Assembly (NCBI GenBank): GCA_963796675.1
Contig: CAWCMS010000013.1
Coordinates: forward strand, 248,001-312,000
Length of the DNA: 64,000 nt
From: CAWCDJ01 sp963796675
GTDB taxonomy: Bacteria; Acidobacteriota; Terriglobia; Bryobacterales; Bryobacteraceae
Direction: 5' to 3'
A program made the translations under genes and the position numbers. The notes under the pieces were generated by a model that had not been told where the DNA came from, searched no databases, and saw nothing but the letters and a program-made list of their open reading frames with translations. This document shows positions 46,042 to 53,704 of this stretch, piece after piece. Numbering within the stretch: position 1 is the stretch's first letter; every line of letters begins with the position of its first letter.

Positions 46042-48788
46042 TGCATGTCCGGCAGCGAAGTCGCAAAGTAGCCGACCTCGGGTTTTGGCCGCGGCTTTCC
46101 AGCCAACGGATGCGGAGCCTCACCGAGGCTTTCCGGCGGGTTCCGGGTGGAGAGCCCGAGAGCGCGGGCGGCGATGGTCCACTGTTCCAAGGCCAGACCC
46201 TCGCCGCCTTCCCAAGGGGCGAAGCGGCGCGACAGCATCACGTCAAGCGCCTGCTGGTGGCGCCCCGTCTGGTTGTAGAGCGAGGCGAGTTCGACGTTGA
46301 GATCGTCACGGCGGCGGACCAGGTCCATGCGGCGTTCGAGCTCCTTCAATCGCTGTTCCGGAGTCTTGCCAAGGCGCTTCCAAAGCTGGTCGCGCTCGTA
46401 CAGGACGCGGGCGTCAGCGGGATTCGCGGCGAGCGCCTTATTAAACGCCGTCGCGGCTTTGCGTGGATTCTGCCGGATATAGGCGATGCCCAGGTTGCGC
46501 CAGACCACCGAAAAGCCAGGGTCGATCGCCGCCGAATCCTCCCAGCAGGCAATGGCCTCTTCATGGCGCCGGCGATCATAAAAAAAGTTCCCGAGGTAGT
46601 AGCGGGCTCGCGCGTCTCGCGGGTTGGCGGCGACGGCGGCCTCGAGGATCCGCATCTCTTCGAGACGATTGGGAAAGCAGTAGTCGGGATTGGCGCGGCG
46701 CGCGGCGGTGTAATCGCCGCGGGCGTAGAGCACCATGGGGTGCGGCGCCTGCAGCACGGAGATGGCCTCGGCCTTCAATCCGGCGCGCAGATAGTCGAAA
46801 GCAAGGTCGAGCTGAAGCTGCGGGTCAACCGGAACGCAGCCTTCGGCGAGGTGCCGCGCCCACACGCTCAACGGGTCGAGCGCGAACGTGCCGCGCAGGA
46901 TTTCCGACGCATCCCGGCCGAGCCGGCGGAAGATGGCCGCCTGCAGGTTGCGCGCGTTGACGTGATCGGCATCCGTGCGGAGCGCGAGCTCCAGATGTTC
47001 CAGCGACTCGGACCACCGTTCGCGTCTCGCATCCATCTCAGCCAGCGCGGTGTACCCGGCGGTGCGCCAGGCGTAATTCCACGTGGCCTTGTAGAAAGCG
47101 GCGTACGCTTCGTCAACGAAACCCAGGAAGCGGAGCGCCAGCCCGAGGTTGTAAAACGGTTCGCCGTCGTAGGGGTTGGCGTTGAGATGGGTGAGCGTGT
47201 CGGTCGCCAGACGGAAGTGGAGCACGGCCATCTTGAACTCGCCGCCCCGCAGATACCGGCGGCCGAGGGCATTGTGCGCCCGCGCGTCACCGGGGTGGCG
47301 CCGCAGGGCCTCTTCCCAATAGGGTTCGGGAAAGCACGTGGCGTGGCGGTATTGCTCCAGGTGCAGGCCGATCTGGTAAAGCTCGTCGTTGGTCTTAACG
47401 TCCTTCGGCAGGGCGGGCGCCACGGCGGGCTTCGGTGGTTTGCCTCGCTCCGCCGATTCAACCGTATAGCCGATGAGTTCGCGGCCCTCGACTTCGACCA
47501 CGGCTCGATCCGCGGCACCACGGAACTCGGCGGTGAAGGGCGTATCGGGCGCGAGGTCGGCGGTCCAGCGGGCTACGGTCTTATCATCTTTCATGGCGCG
47601 GATCACAGCGTTCGGAAACACGCCGGAGACGGAGACGCCAATGGTCCCCACGCCCAGGCTGAGTGCGGCGTCGCGATTGGCCATCTGAGCGGGGCCGATC
47701 TTGCGAATGGGATACCAGAACTGGTTGAAGGTCTTGGTCTCCCAGGGCGCAAGGAAAGAAAAATCGGGCTGGTTATCGGTGTAGACGCCGGCCATCAGCT
47801 CGATATAGGGCCCGTCTTCGTCAGTGAGGTTGCGGTCCCAGGCATAACCGAATGGATGATTGCCCCAGGTCCACTGCTTCTTGCCGGGAGAGATGTGATG
47901 GTTGGCGACGTGGATCACGCCGGCTTCGGCGGCGTGGTCGTAACCGCCGACGAAATCATACTTCGACCCGACCGCCATGTAACTGGTTGGAACAGGGATG
48001 TTCTTGTACCAGCTCAGATCGTTCTCAGGCGCCTTGCGCGTGCCGTAATCGATGCCGTAGTAATCGCCTTCACAGAGCGGATACGTGCTGATGGCGCGGC
48101 GCGCGTGATCGGCCACATAGTGGACATCGGACGGGAGGAACGACTGGTAGCGGTCGTGGACGTGTACGCCCGCGTTGGCCCACCAGAGAAAAGTCTGGAC
48201 GAAGGGCGTGCGGTTGTAAAGCCGCACCTTCAGCTCGAGATAGGACCGGCCGGGGCGCAGGCAGAGGCCGTGCATTCCCTTGAGGCGGTTCATCGGGTCG
48301 TGGTCGCTGAGCCAGATCGTGCGCGAGCCGTCGGCGTGCTCTTCGATCGACCAATCGACCGGCATATACGTCGCCGGACGATGATGCTGCGGCCAGTTGA
48401 ACTCGACGCCGCCGGAAATCCAGGGTCCGGCGAGACCTACGAGCGCGGGCTTGATCACGTTCTGGCGGTAGAAAAAATCGTAACCGTTGGTCTTGTCCAG
48501 GCCCACATGGATGCGTCCGCCGATCTCCGGCAGCACCATGAGCCGCACGAACTCATTCTCGATGTGGAGTGCCTGCCAGGAACGCTCGCACGGCTCGGCG
48601 GCAATGCGATCGATGAATGGCAGCGGGTAGACGCAGCCGTTACTGCCCTGGTAGACGCGATTCTCGAGGAACACCGGGTTGCGGTCGGGTTCGCCAGGCA
48701 GGTAGGTCGGGATGCGGACTGGCTCCGACCAGGCCTTCACGGGGCCGAATAGCTCTTTCGGGGCATCCGGCAATGCGAAGCGTGGCAT
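46038..48788 (-). CDS. DUF5107 and tetratricopeptide-repeat protein
   Basis: A 916-residue protein. The N-terminal half (about 30-340) matches DUF5107, a galactose-mutarotase-like beta-sandwich: FENRVYQGSNGCVYPLPF in part, EFVRLMVLPEIGGRIHVGLD, GGVEFNWPQHHRPATYMPVD, GRSYLELKVRLYNRTPFVQTF and WTWGNHPFGYAWDRNLTDEDGPY. The C-terminal half (about 460-880) has several TPR units (ARAHNALGRRYLRGGEFKMA, ARYYLGNFFYDRRRHEEAIA). No signal peptide follows the ATG at 48788, which is chosen because upstream sequence carries no family pattern. It probably binds or epimerises carbohydrate for the transporter and GH2 enzyme encoded after it; it overlaps the transporter gene by ATGA. Confidence 0.88.
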   Translation of the reverse strand: MPRFALPDAPKELFGPVKAWSEPVRIPTYLPGEPDRNPVFLENRVYQGSNGCVYPLPFIDRIAAEPCERSWQALHIENEFVRLMVLPEIGGRIHVGLDKTNGYDFFYRQNVIKPALVGLAGPWISGGVEFNWPQHHRPATYMPVDWSIEEHADGSRTIWLSDHDPMNRLKGMHGLCLRPGRSYLELKVRLYNRTPFVQTFLWWANAGVHVHDRYQSFLPSDVHYVADHARRAISTYPLCEGDYYGIDYGTRKAPENDLSWYKNIPVPTSYMAVGSKYDFVGGYDHAAEAGVIHVANHHISPGKKQWTWGNHPFGYAWDRNLTDEDGPYIELMAGVYTDNQPDFSFLAPWETKTFNQFWYPIRKIGPAQMANRDAALSLGVGTIGVSVSGVFPNAVIRAMKDDKTVARWTADLAPDTPFTAEFRGAADRAVVEVEGRELIGYTVESAERGKPPKPAVAPALPKDVKTNDELYQIGLHLEQYRHATCFPEPYWEEALRRHPGDARAHNALGRRYLRGGEFKMAVLHFRLATDTLTHLNANPYDGEPFYNLGLALRFLGFVDEAYAAFYKATWNYAWRTAGYTALAEMDARRERWSESLEHLELALRTDADHVNARNLQAAIFRRLGRDASEILRGTFALDPLSVWARHLAEGCVPVDPQLQLDLAFDYLRAGLKAEAISVLQAPHPMVLYARGDYTAARRANPDYCFPNRLEEMRILEAAVAANPRDARARYYLGNFFYDRRRHEEAIACWEDSAAIDPGFSVVWRNLGIAYIRQNPRKAATAFNKALAANPADARVLYERDQLWKRLGKTPEQRLKELERRMDLVRRRDDLNVELASLYNQTGRHQQALDVMLSRRFAPWEGGEGLALEQWTIAARALGLSTRNPPESLGEAPHPLAGKPRPKPEVGYFATSLPDMQ

Positions 48789-48824
48789 AAGGGGACGACG
48801 GGCGTACACTATTGTGTTACCACG

Positions 48825-50474
48825 ATGAACCGGCGACAAGCGATTGCCACGTTGGCGGCCACGCCATGGGTGGCGCGGCAGGCCGAAGCGGAGATCGATG
48901 ACGAAGTCGTGAGGCTCCACGATGCCACGGTAGCGCGGGCGCTCGCGGAGCAGATCACCGAAGCAGGCCACCGTGGATCCGGCAGCCTGCCCGATGATGA
49001 CGGCCTTTACCATGCGGGCACGGCGGCCGGTCTGTTCCTCAATCTGGCTGCCGCGTACCTGCACCCCGCCTCGAAGTATCACCACGATCATGTGCTGCAC
49101 GAGCGAATGCGCCTCGCGGCGCAGTTCCTCGACCGGGTGCAGCACGCCGACGGCACCATCGACCTGCTGGTGACGAACTTCCATTCGACGCCGGATACGG
49201 GCTTCGTCGTACACAACGCCGGCTCCGCCGCCTGCCTGCTCCACCGCGCGGGCGAGCGCGAACTACTGGCGATGATCGAGCCGTTTCTAAAGAGAGCCGG
49301 CGGCGCGCTGGCTGCGGGCGGTGTACATACGCCGAATCATCGATGGGTGGTGTCCTCGGCGCTGGCGCAGATCGATGAAGTCTTTCCCGACCCGCGCTAC
49401 GCCCGGCGTATCGACCAGTGGCTGGCCGAGGGCGTGGATATCGATGCCGACGGCCAATATACGGAACGCAGCACGTCCGTCTACAATACCGTGTGCGACC
49501 GCGCGTTCACCGTGCTCGCGGTGAAGCGCAAGCGGCCGGAGTTGCTCGAACCCGTGCGGCGGAATCTCGACGCGATGCTCTACCTGATGCATCCGAACTA
49601 CGAAGTGGTGACGGAGATTTCGCGCCGGCAGGACAAGGGCGAGCGAGGCGACATCGGCGGCTACTGGTTCCCGCTGCAATTCCTGGCGGTGCACGATCGC
49701 AACCCGGTGTACGCAGGAATCGCGGCTGCAGTGGCGGCACGGCGCGCGAGCCTGCCGGTCCTGATGGAATACCCGGAGATGACCGGTGATTCGCCGGAGA
49801 CCAAGGCGCCTCCCGACGATTACGTAAAGGACTTCCCGGTACTCGACGTGGTGCGGTTCCGGCGCGGTGCGCGCAGCGCCACGATCCTCGGCAACGATTC
49901 TCTGTGGTTCGAGCTGCGGCAGGGGGAGGCCGTGATCACCGGCGTGCGGATGGCGGGCGCCTTCTTTGGCAAGGGGCAGCTGGTTCCGCCGCGGATCGAA
50001 CGCAACGGCAAGGTGTACACCCTGCGGCAGACGCTCGAAGCAGGCTATTACCAGCCGCCCGACCCGCCGCGCCGGGTGGCGGCGGGGGAGTGGGGGAAGG
50101 TGCGGCAGACGTGCCGCGAATCCGAGATCTGCCGCTATGAGCAGAGCGCCGAAATCGAAGAGACGGCTCGCGGGTTCCGTATCCGACTTGAGGCGAAAGG
50201 GACGGAGAACGTGCCGGTGGCGATCGAGATTGGGCTGAGGGCCGGCGTTGAAGTGGAGGGCGCGCCGCCGGTCAAGGGGCATCGCGACTCGTATCTGCTG
50301 GGCGGCGGCTATGCGACGGTGAAACGGGGCTCTGACCGGATCCGCGTGGGTCCGGGTCTGGCGCAGCATGCGTATGTGCAGGTTCGCGGCGCGGAACCGA
50401 AGCTGCCGGGAACCAGCGTCTACTTGACGGCCTTCGCGCCGTTTGTCCACACGTTGGAGTTCGAATGCGAATAA
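48825..50474 (+). CDS. exported alpha/alpha-toroid-like carbohydrate-active protein
   Basis: A 549-residue protein, exported by a likely Tat signal (MNRRQAIATLAATPWVARQ). The first 300 residues are all-helical with repeated two-helix units (GLYHAGTAAGLFLNLAAAYL, ERMRLAAQFLDRVQHADGTI, NHRWVVSSALAQIDEVF), followed by a beta-rich C-terminal domain. This matches the (alpha/alpha)6-toroid plus beta-sandwich layout of heparinase-type lyases and several glycoside hydrolases. Conserved-looking NHRW, DGQYTERSTSVYN and HPNYEVVTEISRRQD may be active-site regions. I cannot assign a numbered family. It is divergent from the DUF5107 operon and overlaps the DUF1080 gene by 10 bp. Confidence 0.75.
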   Translation: MNRRQAIATLAATPWVARQAEAEIDDEVVRLHDATVARALAEQITEAGHRGSGSLPDDDGLYHAGTAAGLFLNLAAAYLHPASKYHHDHVLHERMRLAAQFLDRVQHADGTIDLLVTNFHSTPDTGFVVHNAGSAACLLHRAGERELLAMIEPFLKRAGGALAAGGVHTPNHRWVVSSALAQIDEVFPDPRYARRIDQWLAEGVDIDADGQYTERSTSVYNTVCDRAFTVLAVKRKRPELLEPVRRNLDAMLYLMHPNYEVVTEISRRQDKGERGDIGGYWFPLQFLAVHDRNPVYAGIAAAVAARRASLPVLMEYPEMTGDSPETKAPPDDYVKDFPVLDVVRFRRGARSATILGNDSLWFELRQGEAVITGVRMAGAFFGKGQLVPPRIERNGKVYTLRQTLEAGYYQPPDPPRRVAAGEWGKVRQTCRESEICRYEQSAEIEETARGFRIRLEAKGTENVPVAIEIGLRAGVEVEGAPPVKGHRDSYLLGGGYATVKRGSDRIRVGPGLAQHAYVQVRGAEPKLPGTSVYLTAFAPFVHTLEFECE

Positions 50475-51133
50475 TCGGGATGGTGTTGCTACTGACGTCG
50501 ACGGCGGGCGCGGCGGGTGCGTGGCACACCTTGTTCGACGGCAAGACCACTTACGGCTGGCTCGAAGTGACCGGCAAACCATTCCCCACTAACTGCTGGC
50601 GTGTGGAGAACGGATGCCTGAAGACGGTGCCGCAGAAGAACGGGATGCAGGATATCCGCACCGCGGAAACCTTCCGTTCCTTCGAGCTGGAGTTCGACTG
50701 GAAGCTGGGCAAGGACGGCAACTCGGGCGTGAAGTACCTGGTCCAGCGGGTGGACGAGTGGACGAACCAGGCCGGCCGACAGGCGCGGGCGCGCGGCCTC
50801 GAGTACCAATTGGCCGGCGATGAGAACCCCGACGCGGCCTCCGACCCCCGGCGGACAGCAGCTTCTTTATATTCGGTGATCGCACCGGTGCCGAAGATCC
50901 CGGCCAAGGTCGGCGAATTCAACCATTCGCGGATCGTGGTGCGCGGGACGCATGTGGAGCACTGGCTGAACGGGGTGAAGGTGGTGGAGTTCGACACGCA
51001 CGATCCGGCGGTGCACCAGCAGATGCTGCAACTGGCAAAGGGCACGGATCTTCGCGCGGAATCGCCGATCAGCCTGCAGAATCACTCGTCGGAAGTATGG
51101 TTCCGGAATATTCGGGTACGCCGGCTGGAGTAA
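50465..51133 (+). CDS. DUF1080 / 3-keto-disaccharide hydrolase domain protein
   Basis: A 222-residue exported protein with signal peptide MRIIGMVLLLTSTAGAAGA. It is a single lectin-like DUF1080 domain: WHTLFDGKTTYGWLEVTG, WRVENGCLKTVP, FELEFDWKLGKDGNSGVKYL, GLEYQLAGDENPDA and ISLQNHSSEVWFRNIRVRRL. This family is now known to include hydrolases of 3-keto-glycosides, which act after a Gfo/Idh-type oxidoreductase has oxidised C3. It overlaps the toroid protein by 10 bp and is probably co-transcribed; a Gfo/Idh gene is also present at 57305-58402, though not adjacent. Confidence 0.88.
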   Translation: MRIIGMVLLLTSTAGAAGAWHTLFDGKTTYGWLEVTGKPFPTNCWRVENGCLKTVPQKNGMQDIRTAETFRSFELEFDWKLGKDGNSGVKYLVQRVDEWTNQAGRQARARGLEYQLAGDENPDAASDPRRTAASLYSVIAPVPKIPAKVGEFNHSRIVVRGTHVEHWLNGVKVVEFDTHDPAVHQQMLQLAKGTDLRAESPISLQNHSSEVWFRNIRVRRLE

Positions 51134-51138
51134 GCGCA

Positions 51139-51504
51139 TCAGCGAGATGCGAGGCAGATCTGGTTGCCTTCGGAATCCTTCATGATGACGTAGTTCCCCC
51201 ACGGCTGCTTTTCCGGAGGCCCCGCAAATTCGACGCCCCGGGCCGATAATTCTTCATACGCCTTATCGATGCTGGCGACCTCCCACGAGGTGTTCACAAA
51301 GGTCCCGATCCGGTCCTCATGCCCTTCCGGCGTAAAGACTACGACCCCGGTCTCCGCACCTGGGATCGACAACTCGATCCATCGCTGAGTTGGAGAAAAT
51401 TCCTGATCGGTCAGAATGCGAAACCCGAGTTTTTCGGTGTAAAACTTCAGTGCCCGATCCTGGTCGCGCACGGGAATGCCAAGGAACTTGATCCGCTTGA
51501 TCAT
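51139..51504 (-). CDS. glyoxalase/bleomycin-resistance-like VOC protein
   Basis: A 121-residue VOC-fold protein: FLGIPVRDQDRALKFYTEKL, GFRILTDQEFSPTQRWIEL, GTFVNTSWEVASIDKAYEEL, ARGVEFAGPPEKQPWGNYVI and KDSEGNQICLASR. Metal-ligand positions are partly conserved. ATG at 51504 starts right at the first strand; the open frame extends further upstream without family sequence. It is convergent with the DUF1080 gene, and divergent from the small winged-helix regulator 90 bp away. Confidence 0.87.
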   Translation of the reverse strand: MIKRIKFLGIPVRDQDRALKFYTEKLGFRILTDQEFSPTQRWIELSIPGAETGVVVFTPEGHEDRIGTFVNTSWEVASIDKAYEELSARGVEFAGPPEKQPWGNYVIMKDSEGNQICLASR

Positions 51505-51567
51505 ACGCTTCAGGATGTCAACCGAAGATGGCGAAAGCAAGAAGGCCATTGCGAATCGCGGCGGCGG

Positions 51568-51592
51568 CTGCTATAGCAGTAGTTACTATAGC
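51568..51592. promoter_or_regulatory. operator-like palindromes upstream of the winged-helix gene
   Basis: In the 90-bp divergent gap, CTGCTATAGCAG (51568-51579) is a perfect 12-bp palindrome. Its GCTATAG half is repeated inverted as CTATAGC at 51586-51592, ending 2 bp before the ATG. The arrangement fits a dimeric repressor site that would block translation start and transcription of the regulator. Auto-regulation is inference. Confidence 0.55.
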
Positions 51593-51594
51593 CG

Positions 51595-51900
51595 ATGAAG
51601 ATCGACCCTTACGTTTTAGACACGCTGATGCGCGACCTGGTGGCTCATAGCCGCTCCAGCACGGCGTTTCTGGTGTACCTGCAGCTCTACCGGCACACCC
51701 ATGGAGCGGGCCGTGACGCGGTACCGATGAGCCATCAGGTGCTCGCGGAGCTGATCGGCATTTCGCGAAGATCGGTCCAGACGGCGCTGACCCATTTGGT
51801 CGACCGGCGTTTGATTCGCAGGCGGAAAGCACGTCCTACCGCGGTGCCGGTGTATACCGTGCTGACGCCGTGGCTTCGTAAGGGAGTTTCGGCATCCTAG
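51595..51900 (+). CDS. small winged-helix transcriptional regulator
   Basis: A 101-residue DNA-binding protein. A winged-helix domain spans most of its length: STAFLVYLQLYRHT, VPMSHQVLAELIGISRRSVQ as the helix-turn-helix, then TALTHLVDRRLIRRRKARP as wing region and YTVLTPW. It resembles GntR/MarR-like or replication-initiator-like single-domain regulators; no ligand domain is present. Its ATG is preceded by operator-like palindromes. It may control itself and the divergent VOC gene. Confidence 0.82.
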   Translation: MKIDPYVLDTLMRDLVAHSRSSTAFLVYLQLYRHTHGAGRDAVPMSHQVLAELIGISRRSVQTALTHLVDRRLIRRRKARPTAVPVYTVLTPWLRKGVSAS

Positions 51901-52093
51901 AAGAATGTGACGAGTGTTGGACGTGCGGATGTGTGTAATGTAATGCGAGGGGATGCGTTTCCAACTGAAAGAGAAGCAGGTGTGGGAAACGCTTCGCCTG
52001 AAGAGGTCCGTCAGATTTTCAGGTTGTCCATTCTCGGCGTTTCTGCAATTGCCGAGTCGGTCTGCCTCAGCCCAAAGTTCGGAACAAAGGACT

Positions 52094-52321
52094 TTAGTTG
52101 ACGGTCGGTTCCCTTCCTAAATGATCAACGACCAGGACTTCCAAATCGGCCTTAGAGGATTCCAGTTTCAGACCGATCTGCGGTAGCGCCGCGATCATAC
52201 CCTCATACATGTCGCCGCGTTGGTTTTGGTCCCAAATCCATTCAAGGTGATATTTGTAGAACCCTTTCAGTTCTGTTCGGTGTTTGGCCAAGTTGTTTTG
52301 CCGATTCGCCAGAACACTCAT
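52094..52321 (-). pseudogene. C-terminal remnant of a TIGR03435 family protein
   Basis: On the minus strand, 75 codons resemble the conserved end of the Solibacter-type TIGR03435 domain: LKGFYKYHLEWIWDQNQ, then GMIAALPQIGLKLESSKADL and EVLVVDHLGREPTVN before a stop. The usual 200 or more upstream residues are missing; the sequence beyond 52321 instead belongs to a different gene on the other strand. The remnant is thus a gene cut short, probably when the neighbouring sequence arrived. The interval 51901-52093 next to it has no gene that I can support. Confidence 0.6.
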
Positions 52322-52346
52322 CTCGCCAACGGATACAATTCAGATA

Positions 52347-53576
52347 ATGTTAGGCTCAAACGTACTCTGGTTTCCCGACTTTGGAGATCCCTTTCTTCAT
52401 AGCCTCAAAGCGAACGCACTTTACGCCAACCAAGTGACATCGTCGATGTTGGTGTTAAGTGCCGATCATGAACGATGGCTTAAGGAGGCGCTTATCATCG
52501 TCCGAAATCAGCCTGAGGATTCTCTGGTTCCAGTTGAACGTGCTCTGACCTACCTGGAGTTTGTTCTTCAAGCGCAGCCAATTGTGCGTCCGCTCGTTGA
52601 AGCCAACGTCTTGCGTGCACCTGACCCCATTGGGCTCCTGTCTGGCCTGAAAACGATTCGAGAGATAATCTCAGTCAGGAAAATTGAGCCTGATGTGAAC
52701 ACAGATCGTAACCTGGGAAAATTCAAAACAGCCGATCCCCTATTCACTGGCGCAATCCGACAAGCGCGACGGGATCTCTCCCCCAGCCTTTTGGACCTGT
52801 TGACGACCTTTCTGGTTGTCCTGGGTCTCCCCAAGCTCGAAGACCTTCAGGCTGGGAAATTCCCCGCGGAGACCGCCGTAGCAATGCTCTCTGCAGTGCT
52901 CTCTACCCGGGACGGACCAAGAGAAGAGGACGCCGTTGCTTTATTCGGCGCGTTTCTTACCGTGGCAGCGGCGAACTTTGAAGCGGCAGGCACGCCCATT
53001 GTGTGGAGTCAAGCGTCTCTTAGGGATGCCTTGTGGGCTGCCCACCGAATCCTTACGTCATCGGGAGACGAAGCTCAAGGTACCCCCGCGATCGATACGG
53101 AAGACCTACTGGGTACAACCATAGTTGAGACCTATCTGCCGATAGTTCATGACTTGCCGATTGAAGACATCCTCGCTTTTCGATCAAAGCATGAGGGGGA
53201 ACTCGAAGCGTTCCGATCTGCTGTAAGCGAACTCTCCACGAGCATAGACATTACGAAGTCCCCCTCCGATCTCAAACGCCAATCACTGGATATAGTTCGA
53301 AGCAAGGTTAACCCCGCAGTTCGGGACCTACGTGCAAAGATTAAGATCGCACGACTAGATGCGCTGCAGAAACTTGGGAAATCATGGCAGTCGGTGGCCA
53401 GCTTGACGTTTTCGTCGACGATCGCCGCACTTGCGGGGGCACCCCTCCATATGAGCGCGCTTGCCGGTCTCGTTGGAACCGTTAGCCAAGCTCTCATCGA
53501 CGGAGCCATTGAGAAGCGGAAGATCATGCATTCAAGCCAATGGGCTGCGCTTGTGCGGTTCGACGACCTGAAGTGA
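52347..53576 (+). CDS. hypothetical protein of a less GC-rich insert
   Basis: A 409-residue soluble protein. It lacks a signal peptide and is mostly helical. Segments such as LPIEDILAFRSKHEGELEAF, RSAVSELSTSIDI and NPAVRDLRAKIK recall the DUF6236-type proteins found in accessory regions, but the match is weak. A late hydrophobic part (SLTFSSTIAALAGAPLHMSA, then LAGLVGTVSQAL) could be a membrane-active hairpin. The codon use is visibly less GC-biased than in neighbours (more CTT, ATA, GTT and AGT codons). It replaces or interrupts a TIGR03435 gene on its 5' side. An accessory role is likely; the function is unknown. ATG at 52347 is preferred to 52284. Confidence 0.65.
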   Translation: MLGSNVLWFPDFGDPFLHSLKANALYANQVTSSMLVLSADHERWLKEALIIVRNQPEDSLVPVERALTYLEFVLQAQPIVRPLVEANVLRAPDPIGLLSGLKTIREIISVRKIEPDVNTDRNLGKFKTADPLFTGAIRQARRDLSPSLLDLLTTFLVVLGLPKLEDLQAGKFPAETAVAMLSAVLSTRDGPREEDAVALFGAFLTVAAANFEAAGTPIVWSQASLRDALWAAHRILTSSGDEAQGTPAIDTEDLLGTTIVETYLPIVHDLPIEDILAFRSKHEGELEAFRSAVSELSTSIDITKSPSDLKRQSLDIVRSKVNPAVRDLRAKIKIARLDALQKLGKSWQSVASLTFSSTIAALAGAPLHMSALAGLVGTVSQALIDGAIEKRKIMHSSQWAALVRFDDLK

Positions 53577-53704
53577 GCCGCACCAATCTGGCGGCGATAA
53601 TGTTGCACCGTCTGCAAGCAGTGAATACACGGTTCGATACAGCTCTGGGATATCGAACAGAAGGGAAGTGGGATGATCAGAGGCCCTCTCTAGAGATCGG
53701 CCTG

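Noticed and set aside
46041..48752. A 903-codon plus-strand open frame opposite the DUF5107 gene
   Set aside because: Antisense shadow; no signal, domain or conserved pattern, while the minus strand has a clear family match.
51907..52101. A 64-codon open frame after the winged-helix gene
   Set aside because: No ribosome site and no protein-like pattern; it overlaps the TIGR03435 remnant.
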